Source of the DNA: Paralvinella palmiformis
Lineage: Eukaryota > Annelida > Polychaeta > Terebellida > Alvinellidae
Direction of reading: 5' to 3'
Assembly: GCA_025642065.1 (NCBI GenBank)
Contig: JAODUP010000034.1
Coordinates: 62,001 to 126,000 of the forward strand
Length of the DNA stretch: 64,000 nucleotides
In this document: piece by piece, positions 1 to 13,503 of the stretch
Position numbering within the stretch: position 1 is the first letter of the stretch
Layout of the letters: every line of letters begins with the position of its first letter
Translations under genes and position numbers: made by a program
The notes under the pieces: model-generated
Told to the model about the DNA's origin: nothing
Seen by the model: the letters and a program-made list of their open reading frames with translations, nothing else
The model's database searches: none

Positions 1-2124
1 GCCTAGAATAGACTTCACCTGTCACTTGTCTGTCGATCTCGGCGCATCACGAACAGACTTAACTTTTTTCGGATCTGGCGAAACACCATGTTCACTAAAA
101 ATGCTGCCGAAGAATTCCACAGAGGATTGGAAGAATTTGCATTTATTTCGATTGAGTGTTAAGCCTTTCTTCATGAGACGTTCCAGACATGCAAGGACGT
201 GTTTCTCATGTTCTACATCATTCCGACTGGCAATGATGATGTCATCAGAAATGTTCTTTACTCCATCAAGCCCATGTAGCACTTGCTCGATGATTTGTTG
301 AAAGTTTTCACTGGTGGCATTTACACCAAAATTTAAATGCTTGTAACGGTGCAGTCCTAGATGTGAACTAAACGTAGTGATGTATCGGCTGTCAGGATGC
401 AGCTCCACCTCGTGGTAGCCCTGATTGAGGTCCAATTTTGTAAATACACAACAACCATTCAGATCATGTATCAACTCATGAACAGTTGGCATTGGATGTT
501 TGACTCTTCCTATGGCTTGGTTAGCAGCCCTCATATCAACACACAGTCTGATGTTATCAGGATCACGTGGCTTAGGTACTACCACTATAGGTGACACCCA
601 AGGAGTCGGCGTATTTTGAGGATCTTCACATATGTCATCCATAGCTGCTTGATTGCCACTTCAACTTGCGGTCTTGTTGAAAAAGGAACTCGTCTGTGTT
701 TTTGATGCACAGGTTCCACTGTATCATCAATATTCAGTTGTAGCTGGAAATCCTTCAGTTTTCCTAGCCCGTGGAATATTGAATCAAAATCATGTACAAT
801 TTTATTTGTCACATTTGATCTTGAATCTTCTATAGCATTGATGATTGGGATTAATTTCAACTGCTTTGCAGTGTCATAAGACAGTAAACAGCTTTTAGCA
901 TCACTGACAACATAGAATTCATCATCAAATTTTACTCCAGTCTTAGGCGATGTAATTGTTGCACTGAATGTTCCTTTCAAGTCTAATGCTTTCGTGGATG
1001 CGTAAGGAAATAATTTCGTGTCTGATTTTGATAACTCACAAAATTCTTTAGAATGTTCACATAGTGTTTTATGAGTTTTCACATCCACAGTGTTTACACT
1101 AGTTCCACTGTCTATGAACATCATAACATCTACCCCAGCTAGTTGAATGTTAATTGCAGGAATTTTCTCCTCACCTTTTCGTACTGCCAGTGAATAATCA
1201 GAACCACTATCACAATTACCTGCGACGTTGCTGATAGAAACTTTATTTGTTTGTTCTCGAGACTTCTTGTGCCACTTATCATGTTGTTTTGTTCTCGGAA
1301 CTTTTCGCTTACAAAATTTCGAGTGTCCATACGATTCACATTTGTAACAATGACAATGTTTTGCTGGACACTCATCTTCATGTGGGTACTGACCACCACA
1401 GTTGAAACAAGTGCGCGAGCCACTAGAAAATCTGTCAAATGATTTTTCAGCAAATATTTGCATCTTGCACCTCCCTTGACACCAGTTTGTTTATGTACAC
1501 GATTTGACGTTTCGGCTGTCATTCCACCCTCTATTGCATGAGACTGAGAAAGCGCTAGCTCCATCGATTTACCATGATCTAGCAGTGTTTTCAAGTCCAT
1601 AGGTTTTGACAAGCCCTTTTTTCTCAAGCTTTTGGATGTACAGCCATGAATCATTTGCGTTTTTACTTCATTTTCCACTGTGCCTTCTGCAAAGTCACAA
1701 TTGACAGTCAATTGCTTCAATCTTGTGCAAAACTCATCCAAATTCTCACCTTCTTTCTGACTTGCCTGTCTGAAAATGTATCTTTCAAACTCACTGTTAT
1801 ATTTCAGCACAAAATAGTCATTCATTTTCGTTTTGACAGCACTGTAATCGTCTTCTTCGTTCTTCAAAGTTTCATAAATGTCATAGCACTCTGCACCCAT
1901 ATAGTGCAATAGCAAAGCTTTTTTTCTTTTCTTCTCTGGTTAGGTATCACAAACGGCCATGGTGGATAATAACACTTCAAAATGATTCAACCACTTCATC
2001 CAACGTGGACCAGCATTATTTAAGTCCTCACACTCAAACGTTGGAAATATTGGCAATGCACCTGCCATCATGTACACACAGATAACGATTAACACAGATA
2101 GAGTTCGAATAACCTCGTCGCCAA
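1..2124 (-). mobile_element. Ty3/Gypsy (Mag-like) retrotransposon, gag-protease-RT part, degenerate
   Basis: Read on the minus strand this is the 5' half of a Gypsy element. A gag capsid-like segment lies at about 1915-1480. It is followed in another frame (1463-585) by two Cys/His zinc knuckles (CFNC and CYKC starts) and a retropepsin-type protease with the active-site motif DSGTSVN. A third frame (642-22) carries the reverse transcriptase, with fingers/palm motifs TKLDLNQGYHEV and GVNATSENF and the catalytic box ISDDIII, a form usual in Mag-like elements. The pieces are in three frames, so the copy needs frameshifts and is probably dead. The RT runs to the window edge with no RNase H or integrase visible here. 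The fragment lies to the left of TTC30 exon 9, probably inside a TTC30 intron. Confidence 0.88.
2113..2124 (-). other. Primer binding site of the Gypsy copy
   Basis: On the minus strand TTGGCGACGAGG follows directly after the LTR end (...ACATCACA). A TGGCGACGAGG-type PBS is the form commonly found in Mag-like Gypsy elements. Its position between LTR and gag fits the element's orientation. Confidence 0.65.
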
Positions 2125-2237
2125 TGTGATGTTTGTAGATTGTCATCAAGTATATTATTAATAAATCACAGATACAAACTTGACCATCTGGTTTATTCTC
2201 TAAACTGTTTCCGGTCCGTTACAATTCTAAATACCAA
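2125..2237 (-). repeat. Truncated 5' LTR of the Gypsy copy
   Basis: These 113 bp match 60082-60194, in the 3' LTR of the second Gypsy copy, almost base for base. They include the ACATCACA terminus on the minus strand. The other LTR continues for 54 bp to a TGTAATG end. This one breaks off at 2237 and runs into an unrelated dispersed repeat, so the U3 end is missing. Confidence 0.82.
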
Positions 2238-2345
2238 TGACTGGATTTCTTAACACTGAAATAGCACCAGCCATTATGCTGACCCCCCAAAATAAGGGTC
2301 AAAATGTTGACACAAAGTCTCAGCTTAATGGCTGGGACCTACGGT
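2238..2345. repeat. Dispersed repeat R2 with an inverted GCTTAATGGC motif
   Basis: The reverse complement of 2238-2307 closely matches 35637-35706, including TTATTTTGGGGGGTCAGC and GTGCTATTTCAGTGTTAAG. Inside it, CCAGCCATTATGCTGA (about 2262-2277) is an imperfect inverted repeat of TCAGCTTAATGGCTGG (about 2322-2337), so the block could form a hairpin. A GGCTTAATGGC relative recurs near 36508. The family is not identified. Confidence 0.7.
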
Positions 2346-2813
2346 ATTCAAATCAAAATTTGTTTAGCTATTTATGAGTTGCAAAAGAATCTACATAGTA
2401 AATAAGTAATGAATTAAATGATGAGTACTGAAATACTAAACCTGTATATAGATGGGTCTAGTTATTTTAATTTATTAATAAAAATGTTAGTATGTTTTAC
2501 AATTAAGGTAGCTCCAAAGTGTACTAATTTTTATTCAGAGTTACAAATTAATGGAGAAGCAAACAGAAACATCAAAATATTTAAATTCTCATTAATTGGT
2601 AATTAGAGCAATTCTAACTGGCACCATACAAATTCCTGGAAAAGGATTCACAAAACATTTCTCACTTCAATTAAACAAATTAAATGGTGGATAAGGATGT
2701 CCGACTCTAAATCCCTTCTGTGATAAGAAGCTGCATGTATTGTGTTTTTATCCCTAATACTGGACTACACTACCCTATAATCCTAAAAGTGTTAAAAGAA
2801 CTATTTTACATAC

Positions 2814-2960
2814 CATCTTAGTCAATTTACGAAGCTGTTCTGTTTGTTTCGAAGCCATGTCATCCAGTTTTCTATAAGCTTCCTCTGGTGATGTCTGTCG
2901 GGTTATTACAGCCTCAAGGAAATCATACAAATACTGTAAGAAAAATATATAATACTGTGC

Positions 2961-3005
<45 letters not shown>

Positions 3006-5479
3006 ATAATAAATTAATAGAAATAAGACATTTTGATGTTTTATTTTGTGTTATATAAATATTCTGTGCTCTTGCCAGTTTAATAACTTGTTTTCATAAT
3101 ATTTTTTGCTTTGTTAATAATTTATATCTATCAGTATAACAATAGTTACTCCACTGAATAGAAATAACTTTATGGAAAATTGTTTCTTACAAGTTAGGAA
3201 TTATCAACAGCACACATTAATGATAGACATCTCAATAACAAAGCTACACTTAAGTAAGTAATATTTTAGCTGTTATGCCATGCAAATAAAAATCATACAT
3301 ACACACAAATGTACAAACCTGATTAAGATATTTAAATGTCAAGTGAGCATTTTCTGCCAGTACATCAGCTGCCAAGTCATAATACTGTATGGTAAATGAT
3401 AAATGAAACCAAATTTAATCAACAGTTATACAATTATATCTGCTAAAATGGCTAACTCTAAATGCTGATAGGCAATAATTAACTTAAGAGAAATGTTACT
3501 TCAATTAAATGCTGCCAGTTTCATTTTTGGTGCAAGTTATTTTACCTCATATTTCGCATAAAGCAGTAACAGATTCCCAAATGTCTCGGGTGGAAAGGGA
3601 TTTTGTTGCAATAAGAACTGTAGTTTCTCAAAGCCTTTAGTTGGACTTTCTTCCATATTCATCAGAGCCTGGTTATGTAGAGAGACAGCATCTAGTTCCT
3701 CTTCTGATCTAGGTGGCATATCAGTAAGCGCTTCACAGGCAGCTTCATCTAAACAGAAAATAGGTCACCTATGAACACTACGGACTGTAATATTAACAGA
3801 ATGCAAGCCATTGTATTTTACCTATATTACTGAATAAAAACTGATAACATTATTCATACTACCTTTAAGATGATGGTGTTTACTGAAATCATGCATTTAT
3901 TTAATTTAATATCAAAGATTTCTCACTTATCTGATATGCAATCATAAAAATTACAATATTTACTATCTGTAACTAATCATGCATTTCAACCACTAGAAGA
4001 TCAGGCAGTTTGGTGTAATTTAAGTGAATCTACTTATGACTGCAAAGAAATTTTGACAATATATTCAGAATGTAGTAAGGCCATTGTTTTTATTGTCCTA
4101 ACCGACCGACCCTAATTTTTGGGAGGCAAATTTTCTGTAAAACAAGTTTTAAAAATACAATGGCCTAAATACATTTATCCACTTATTTTAATAAATCTTC
4201 TCTGATTGCTTTCTCTGTTATTTTTTTTTTAAAGTTCAGAATTATAATACTGAAATATAATTATAATACTGAATTCTACTTTGTAACCAAAGCAAATAGC
4301 TCAAGTATGCTGGTTTCCCAGTGCAGGGTTTTTCCTGATAAAACATCTTTTAGGTTTAAACACTAAACATTTTCCTATATAAAAAGTAATGATAATGTTG
4401 AATAAATCTGCTTCTGATATCTATGGCCAGTACCTATGTGTGAGAAACAATATTAACTGTATTTGTGGTTTGTTTTTTCATCAAGGTATCCAGTAGCTAT
4501 GGTGTATTATGATAATTTGTCATAATGCCACAATGTAATCTGGCTCAGAATTGCAACTTGACTATATTATGATCTGCATTTCTTAAATACAGAGAACTAA
4601 CTTATTTCTAAGTAACTACCATAATGATAGACAACATTTAATACAGCTCCCGCTTACGCCATCATGATTTGTAAATGAAACAAGCCAGAAATTCCATCAA
4701 ATTACTTACAGTTCTTCAGTTGATACTCAACAGCTGCCTTTAAATTGAATGCTTCAACTAGAGCTGTCTCATGCAGCACCAAAGTGTTACCAACACTGCG
4801 TACATCTATCCCCTCTGTTGTCATGCCAACACTCAGCTCTATAAACACATAAATAATTTAGATAATGTATGATATGTTAGTATAGCAAATATTTCATTTG
4901 TCCAATACCGTATGTTTCACCGATTCAATCAAATTGTTTAATTAACTTTAAGTACAGAGTCTAGTATTTTCTTTTATATAAATAACTTCTTTAATTAAAA
5001 AATTCACTAAATCCTAACACACACACACGTAAATAATTTTATGACATCCAACAATTACACATAATTACCTGGATGTTCTCTTATGCCCTTCTCTATAATA
5101 TCTGCTATGTGTTTAAGAGCTGGAGCATATTGTTTCATCATGTAGTTACAAAGAGCTATGTTATATGACAAATCTGGTTTGTATCCAACAACCTGCATGG
5201 CTGCTATAAACTTATGGCATGCTTCATCATAATGTCCCTCCTATAAACAAATATTACATTTTATCACGCTAATTAAACAGGTTATTTCCAATTAAATGAA
5301 CTGAATCGATCAGACAAATTTTAAAACAATAATGGTGGTAATTGAAAATCAGTACAAAGCCCTGTTCTAAACATGGTGCATGGATATTACAATCTGCATT
5401 ATCAGTTGTCATTACCCAGACATAAATTCTAAATGTCTGCACAGAAAACATTCCTTCTCTCTCTCTCTCTCTCTCTGTA

Positions 5480-5536
<57 letters not shown>

Positions 5537-6469
5537 AAAACATTCTACTATTTATCTAAAACATTAATATTGTAAGTCTGTGACAAATATAAATAAGTTA
5601 TAATAAACAATAATTAGTGTCTGTAATATCTGTAATATTAAAAACTAATGCTAGTTTGGATTGCTGCTGCTTAATAATCACTTTTGTGCACTTTTTAGGA
5701 TAAATGCTCAGAGTGACTCGCAAGGCCAATGAGAATTTGAACACTGGTAGTACTGGTCTGCAGCCAGACAGGTAACCATTTAGGCCACAGAGGAAATCCT
5801 GTCTGTGCAGAGGCTCGGGATGCTAGGAAGGAAGCAAGTGTCATGCATTATTGTATAACTCACTACCTTAAACAATAAACATCCAAGGTTTATTTCTGTA
5901 TCTGGATCATCAGCTGGACATTGTTCTACAAGACTCTGGGCACTGGGCAGGTCTTCTTCACCATACTTTACGGCAGCTTGTAATTTTATCACCTGATGGA
6001 GTAAAGAGTAAATAACATAAATTGCTACCAGTAAATGATATTCACTTCAGATTATTTGTTTCCAATAACTATATATTAACGCTATTTATGAAACAGTGAG
6101 AGCAATACTGTAAATAAATGCTATGAAGTATCACATAGAACAATAGCATTTCTGTAATGATGTATATTACTTAGCTGTGGATGTTAGTACACATCACTCT
6201 ACCTGTGTCTGATATTGTGGATTTTCAATCTGACATGATGTTTTCATTGCTTCTTCGAACAGACAAGCTTTATATAGTGATTGTGTGTAGTACATTTTGT
6301 ACTCATCAACTTCAGGATTTAATGCAGTTAGCTGTTCATAGCAGTCAGCTGCATTAACAAAGTCTTGCATCTGATAATAACAGTATCCGAGCAAAGACAG
6401 AGCTGCTCTCGACTGAAAATACAAACAAGAACAGTGAGTGAGTGAGTGACTATGTGTGTGTGTGTGTGC

Positions 6470-6505
<36 letters not shown>

Positions 6506-8946
6506 ACATACAAGAAAAAGTAAATAGTAAATATAGTATATATCTTGCAACTCATTAGCCATTTAATATACTGAAGTCAAAACTATTTATTTACTAACCT
6601 TATTATAAATCTGCATTACATTGTTTAGCGTCTGTATGGCTTCAGTATATCGACCATCTTTGATCTGAAACATATATTTTTGAGAACTATATCAACAGCC
6701 AACTTCACTTAAATAAACAATACTATTATATCAAAGAGCAAACAAATATGAACTGCTTGTAATTTATTTTGAATATATGTTTTGATGTTACATAATAGAT
6801 GACCAGCCTCTTACCAACTCAGAAATCAGAGTCTGGGGAAAAATTACCATAACATATTAGATTAGCAATTAATTAATAATTATATATTATGTTACAGCCT
6901 AAACTATTATGTGTAATAAATAAAGAATAGGGTTTTAATGTTGTGGTCAATTCTCCCTGCCTGGTCGAACCTCCACACTTCTACCCTAATGCTGTAAATT
7001 TAAAAAATCTTCAACTACAGTTCAGATTGTCAGTTTTCAACAGTTTATATTTTTGCCTTTGGTTCAGTTAGCTGTGGGTTCTAATTAACTAATATTTGGT
7101 ACATTATGTCAGTCTGTTTGTCATCAGCTGGCAGTTTAGCTTAAAGCTATGGTTATCTATGTATGCAGCCAATGAACTAACTTCTAAAGGTTTCCAGTCA
7201 CCCATAACCTGTCAGACTTATAAGATAAACATGTGGTACACACCATACCTGCACCACTATTCTTGATCCATTTCAGCATATCAAGCCAAGTACGGAAATA
7301 TCCCCTCTTATGCCTCAAAATCTCATACTCCTGTTGACTATTCTACTTTTCTTCCTCTGCTTTTAGTTTCTTTACAGGTTTTTGACCACCAAAAAATGTA
7401 TGAATGTTCTGTTATTGTTTTGACGCCATCGCTGACAGATGTCAAAGTCATTGATGTTTGCTGATTGATTGACAAAATTACATGAATATCTATGGAAATA
7501 CATGAGGCCAATAATATTGTTATAGGATGGTCTGATAGGCCATGAAATTGTGAAACTAGATGGTCCTTCCAATTTTCAGATGGTCAACCCCTAATTTAAT
7601 AATCATATTTACAATTATTGTGTATCATTTCTTCACATCTGCAACATTTGGTCCACTATCATAACAATATTTCAACAGAATATAATACATTAGCGACGAT
7701 ATCTAATTTGTGGTATTTAATATTTATTTATGGCTAAATGTCAGTAAGGAACATAAAGGAAATATTAAGACTGGACTATTGCAGTGTATTCCTCTACAGA
7801 CTTTTGGATACCATGATGAACAAACTACAAAGTCAACAGGGTATGTGGCTGCTCACATTATGACCAGAACATCTTCACATATTCATATCATGCCCTTTTA
7901 AAGGAACCCAATGAGCTAGAAGTGAGATACCATGCCCAGTATAAAATTCCAATCTATGGAAAGAGGGCAATTATGCATAATTAGTTGTACATTTAAGAGA
8001 CATGTTTCATATAAAGAAACTAGGCAGGATATATGAACATGATAAATTCCAAGTATTTGGACTACATTATATAGAAACAGCTGTTTTACTTTTCCACCAT
8101 CCAGTCTGTGGAATGCACTACCTGCAGATATTAAAGAAACTGTAACAACAATGACATTATATTGACCTAAACTCATTATTTTCTAGTCTACTATGGCAAT
8201 TAACCATATATAATCAATACTATTGATATTCAAACATATTGATACTGATTGTCTTATTTTGTTTATCATTGTTTCTTAATTTTTCTAGTATATTGATTCT
8301 TATTGATTTATAGTCTTCAATATTAGTGCATTTGAATCACAATTCGAATGATTCAAATTCACAAAAATATAAACAACATGTTAAATTAATAATTCTGATG
8401 TTAGTGTAACAAAAACAAAATTGTTGGCAATTGGTTGCTTGGCAAACAACTTGTAGATCTACATAGTTGGTAAATTGTTAGCACAATGTTGTTAAATGGT
8501 TGTATTTGATGGGACAACATTGGCCCAACAGTCATATCATAGAGGATAGATGGTAAACTATCTCATTGGGAGCCCGATCTTAATCTTAGTCATCATTCAA
8601 ATCAGGACTCAAGTCGTCTAGAAATCGTATTCGAGTCTAAACATTGTGATGATTGTCATTAGAGATCTAGCGTATTATCCCGTATTATCATTATGATTAT
8701 CTCATCTGAAACAATTAAAACTCGACCGTATTTTTCCTAACTGGTCCATTTGCGACTTGGTTGGTTTGTAGGATCTACTTGTAAGACATAAGACTGATAA
8801 GTCATATCGACATATGATTATGATCTATAATAATTATTATAATACATTATAATTATTATCACGACTTAACAATACTAATTACAAATACCAACCATGCTAT
8901 AAATTGTAGATGTAACCTCGCCTTCTTTCATTTGCACTGCTGCCAT
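2814..8946 (-). CDS. TTC30: Tetratricopeptide repeat protein 30 (IFT70), 5' part
   Basis: TTC30/IFT70 is a TPR superhelix protein of the intraflagellar transport B complex and is needed to build cilia. Nine exons join in frame on the minus strand: 8946-8893, 6664-6599, 6412-6203, 5992-5867, 5240-5069, 4838-4710, 3748-3546, 3384-3319 and 2933-2814. Each is bounded by AG/GT. They give residues 1-382, against about 660 for the family. Signature stretches match TTC30A/B: LSLLGYCYY and CYEQL (exon 3), NLGCLL (exon 4), VGMTTEG and SVGNTLVLH (exon 6), and LHNQALMNM and LQFLLQQNPFPPETFGNLL (exon 7). The start is the first ATG before an in-frame TPR-like lead (residues 1-18). No further exon was found between 2813 and 1, so the C-terminal 40% should lie beyond the left edge, with the Gypsy fragment in the intron. 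Vertebrate TTC30A/B are single-exon genes; this copy is split. Confidence 0.93.
2961..3005. repeat. (TA)n(TG)n microsatellite
   Basis: A TA run passes directly into a TG run. It lies upstream of TTC30 exon 9, in the intron between exons 8 and 9. Confidence 0.95.
5456..5530. repeat. (CT)n(TA)n microsatellite
   Basis: A CT run, a short interruption, then about 45 bp of TA. It is in a TTC30 intron (exons 4-5). Confidence 0.95.
6452..6504. repeat. (TG)n(GA)n microsatellite
   Basis: A TG run followed by a GA run, just upstream of the acceptor of TTC30 exon 3. On the transcribed strand this is a TC/CA-rich tract about 40 bp from the splice acceptor. Confidence 0.95.
6882..6963 (+). repeat. Dispersed repeat R3, copy 1
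   Basis: About 82 bp in a TTC30 intron. It matches 37380-37463 in the same orientation, sharing AATAGGGTTTTAAT, TTGTGGTC and TTCTCCC.GCCTGG with scattered differences. The family is unknown and no coding content is seen. Confidence 0.75.
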
Positions 8947-9149
8947 GATGAATGTTATCAAAACGTATGATTATTTTTCAGATAGTATTTTCCACGGCTC
9001 GAAGCATACGAGTATGTTGCTAAGAAAGCACATTCCCACTGGAATTTCTCTTGAATCGAGTACTAATAATATTTGACTATTTCGTTCTTACCTAACAGAC
9101 GGCATTACCGTTTGCTTCTGCCTATAGTCTAGACTAGTATGGTATCAGT

Positions 9150-11180
9150 GACCATTGTTGCCCACTGGTGGATCTCCATGTGTATACACAAACTGAAATG
9201 TACAAGAAACCCAGACTACGTTGCCACAAAGGCAGATACAAGGATATGACCATCCACCTAGCAGCGCAGAACTTGTCGGAACTAGACCAAATGAATGTAG
9301 AGGAATCTTAGTAATTTTTGTGAACATATTTTAAGACGCCATCCACCAGTTTATACCAACGTCCAAACCATCAAAGTCTGGAAACAATAAAAATGAACAA
9401 ATAGTGATGCTGACCACATCAGAGCGTGCCAAGTGAAGAATGAGCTGTCCAAACTCACACGTCTACTATGTAAACAATTTGAGAACGATCTGGCCCAAAA
9501 CGTGAAGTCCGACCTCAAAGCTTTTTGGAGATACTGCAATTCCAAATTGAAAAGCAAACCCAGGATATAGGTTACATGAAGGCTAATGATGGTACAAAAT
9601 TCAATGTGGCCTGGTAAAGGCTGATATCCTTAAACACCTATTTTGCCAGTATAGTTCCCCGTGAGAATATGGATGATATGCCATCACTAAACACTAAGTA
9701 CCGGGAACCTCCACTTTCTGATGTAAACATAACAGCAGAATTGGCTAAGTAAAATCTGACCAAGCTGAACCCCAATAAAGCACCTGGACCTGACAAAATT
9801 AATCCAAGAGTCCTGAAGGAGATGGCTGATATTTTTTGTTATCGCCCTAAGTGGTAAATCAAGTGCTGGTAGACCAAGTGCTGGTAATTACAGACCATTA
9901 AGTCTAACCTCCGTAATAGGAAAAGTCATGGAGTCAATAATACGTGATAACCTAGCTGGTACATCATATAATGGAAAATCAATTATTCTGTGATGCCCAA
10001 AATGGATTTTTCCCGAGCAGGTCATGTATGACCCAACTACTCAAAGGTGTTTAATTCTGTAGCGCACCAGAGACTCTATGCTAAGATAGCAGCATATGGA
10101 ATCAACGACAAAGTCCTGGACTGGGTACAAGCTTTCCTGACTGACCGTAAGCGACGTGTAGTGGTGAATAGTTGACTGTCAGTATGGCTGGAGGTGTTCA
10201 GTGGTATTCCTCAAGGGAGCGTTCTCGAGCCCACACATTTTGTCATCTGTATCAATGACCTACCCAATGTGATAAGCAGCACAGCACATATATTTGCGGA
10301 TAACATAAGGTTCTATAGGAAATCCTCCTCAGAGAATGACTGGGCTGAACTGCAAGCTGATTTCCAACGACTCGTTGAGTGGTCTGAGAAGTGGCAGCTG
10401 CAGTTCAATGCCAACAAGTGCAAGGTCCTCCATCTTGGGAGGAATAACAGACGTCTAGTGTATAAGATGGGAGATATTGAGTTGCAGTCCATTGAAGTAG
10501 AAAAGAACCTCGGCGTCTATGTTGGTGAGGAGCTGACATACCACCAGCACATATCATTTGCTGTTAACAAGTCTAATAGGATGCTGTGACCCATCAAAAA
10601 GACATTCTCATGTCTAGATGAAGACACTCTGCCAAGGCTGTACAAGCCACTTGTCAGACCCCACCTGGAATATGGAAACATCATCAGATGAACAGTTTTG
10701 GCATTGGAAAAGGTTCAGCGTCGAGCAACAAAATTAGTCTTACACCTGAAGCTTCTGTCTGATGAACAACGGCTAGTTGCCCTGAGGTTCCCATCACTCC
10801 TGTTTAGAAAAGACGGTGAGGGGACATAATACAAGTCTACAAAATTATAAATAGGATACACAGACTTAACCCAAGGGCATTCTTTAACAGAGGACTCAAT
10901 GAACGAATTAGAGGTCATAGTCGGAGGTTATTAGTAGAGCACTCTCGACTCGAAATAAGGAAAACCTCATTCAGCCAGCGAGTAGTTGAGGACTGGAACT
11001 CTTCAGATCATGTTGTCACAGCCACTATCCTAAATTCTTTTAAGTCTAGACTCGACAAGCACTGGAAAGACAACATGTACACGACGCCATAGACTATATA
11101 ACAAGAAACTACGAAAGTAGTCAAGACCGGAATACCCGACAGGCAATAGCCTTTTATTCAGTACTCTGGTATCCTGGTAT
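9150..11180 (+). mobile_element. Degenerate non-LTR retrotransposon (CR1/L2-like LINE)
   Basis: Plus-strand LINE remains with several frameshifts and stops. In order: an endonuclease-end remnant (LAAQNLSELDQMNVEES, about 9200-9310); a linker ending in FWRYCNSKLKSKP (about 9515-9565); RT motifs NPNKAPGPDKINPRVLKEM (about 9770-9830), NYRPLSLTSVIGKVMES (about 9885-9935), and VAHQRLYAKIAAYGINDKVLDW (about 10063-10130). The longest open piece, 10194-10589, has IPQGSVLEP and the catalytic region as FADNIRFYR, where active enzymes have FADD. A C-terminal tail (FFNRGLNERIRGH ... RLDKHWKDNMYT) ends near 11095. The Asp-to-Asn change and the stops mean it is inactive. It lies between TTC30 and IFT27. 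The clade assignment is from motif style only. Confidence 0.9.
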
Positions 11181-13503
11181 GAAGATTAAATGAAGATAAA
11201 CATGTAAAAAATGTGCCTTTAGATTTGTATTTGTAAATATTTTTTTTTCTTTCAGACAGTGGAAGCCACATTATCATATTAAAACAGCGAATGAATTATG
11301 ACTTGACCCTCAATCTGTTGATTAAGTGTGGGTCACTTTTTTAAATTCAAGTATAGTGTTGTACTAAAAAAACATCATCAAATCTATTCAAAGAATGAAA
11401 ATTTTGGTCTAGAGAATTTACGTTGTCCATATAAGTTTTGTAAAGACAGCGCAAATTGTCTATACCGTAACAATACAGTATTATAAATTATACGTTTTAC
11501 TACATTTCTGTTTATTTTCAGGGGTCTGGAACGTAGACTACTAACCAGCACTCAGCTTCCCTGGTATATCTATACATGGTTGTTTTGTTTCAAGTACAAG
11601 TCTGACATCATATAATGATATACAGACACTAAATATTTCATATGCATACAACTAGGATCACATGTATCCTAAAACACGAAGGAATATGGTGAGTGCAAAC
11701 CATATTCTTACCAAGTGGTTAAACTTATTGCCAAGTTGGCCTATACTTGCCCAGATAATCATAATTATTCCATAATTTCAGTAAGACAAACCATACTTTT
11801 AAATCACAGATATGTGGGGGTGAATTTTGCTATCCAATATGTATATATATTAACCTATGAAACACCTTCTGACTTCCATGGATGTTGAAAACACAAGGGG
11901 AATACTTGTTTGAACGTCTTTTCTTGATTAACTATCATATGGAATAAAGCTTTAATTAGGAATGCCTCGACAAAAACATATAGTTCAATACGTTTGAGCA
12001 GTATCCATCAAATTATATTTTAGATGGCTGCATGAAGCACCGATATAATAAGCTTTTGGGGCATTTCATTTAATTAATTGGTTCTAACAGTAGTTAGAGC
12101 ACTGCGCTGTAAACCTCATGGTTGTGTGTTAAAAGCCAGCTCATACCTGTGTTTGTGAGATTTGTTGACCTTAGCAGATGCCCTTAGCCATATGTCCCAT
12201 GTGTGACCAGAACTTAAATAACTCAATTGAACCGAACTCATTTAAAGATACTCAGATCCCGGTTGTGGGTTCCAATCTGACTTGCATTTATCTCAATTCA
12301 ACTGAACTCATTTAAAACGATGCTTAGATCCATTTTTGTGGGTTCCAATTTGACTCACACCTGTGTTTAAGGGGTGTTCCCGTAGGAAGTCACCCCCCAA
12401 AGTCATATGTCTCAGGTTTGACTATTGTACCAAGTGTAAAAAACAACTCACTCAACTTATTTAGTTAATTTGCACATTCTTATCAACCTCACTGTAGGGG
12501 TGGTTGAAACATTGAGAGAGCTTATTCAAAGTTTCAAACTGATGACTCTTATTTCTTCCTCCTACACATGACCCTCATCCCTTGTATTCACACTCAAAGA
12601 CTATAAGCACTAACTTGGTCAATAACACTTCATTTCATACATAACATGGAATGACAACAACAATTTTTCCTTTAGTCATCATCTATCCACAATCAGTTAG
12701 TCAGGATAAACAATAGCCTGGAATTGCCTTATATCAACAGTCTGTTGGTTGGTGTCAATGTTGGATCTTATTTGCTCATTCCAGTATTGCACATTGAGCC
12801 GTGTCTTGCATGTATGTGGATGAAATTGGTCTCTAATGACATGCTAAAGTGATATAAACGTGGTTTGTATTCGTATCAGCTACAACAGAGAATCTTTGAT
12901 TGGATCATTGGTCAAGTTTGGCTGCATATCTCATCTGTATTTTTTTTACTATTTCATATAAAAATTGATTTGTTTTAAATACAGCGTCACTTAAATAGGT
13001 GTGAAACTTTGTGAATTTTTGGTTCACCCTGGTATGAAGTGATGAATTGATATGACAGATCTTATTATTATGCAATGATTTATCTTTGGCCACATTTGAT
13101 CACTTTCAGCAGAATATTTCACACACACAAAATCATAATTATGGTCACTCTCAGATGTAGATTTAAATTGGGTATAAAAACAAAGTATGATCTTGGTATG
13201 AAATGGCCTGGGTATAATATGACCTCACTGGTCCTGGTATCAACAACACAGGATAATAGAAACATGCTTATAAATTTACTTCATAAATATTTTCTTATTT
13301 TAAAGAATTTTTTTCAAAACAAGAATCATCGATATTAAATTCTGTTGTATCTGTGATGCAATTGGTGACAAATGGCACTGTGGAGCTTTCTGTTTCTTGG
13401 TTCGAATCCAGATGTGGTTTGATTTTATTATGTTATACATCCATCAGTAAAATGTTTTGACCTGATCACCTCATTTTGCCAAGTAAAAAATGTAAATGTT
13501 GCT
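11181..13503. other. Intergenic DNA between TTC30 and IFT27, no gene seen
   Basis: AT-rich sequence without a convincing ORF, splice pattern or RNA gene. The short ORFs near 12905-13338 have no recognisable domain. It contains the duplicated segment at 12080-12362, described separately. Confidence 0.6.
12080..12362 (+). repeat. Possible tRNA-like SINE head with a 70-bp imperfect tandem duplication
   Basis: AGTAGTTAGAGCACTGCGCTGTAA (about 12091) resembles the 5' half of a tRNA. It is followed by two imperfect direct copies of about 70 bp, about 12220-12288 and 12290-12362, each with CTCAATT.AACCGAACTCATTTAAA-like and TTGTGGGTTCCAAT.TGACT segments. The B-box region is weak, so the SINE call is tentative. 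Confidence 0.45.
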
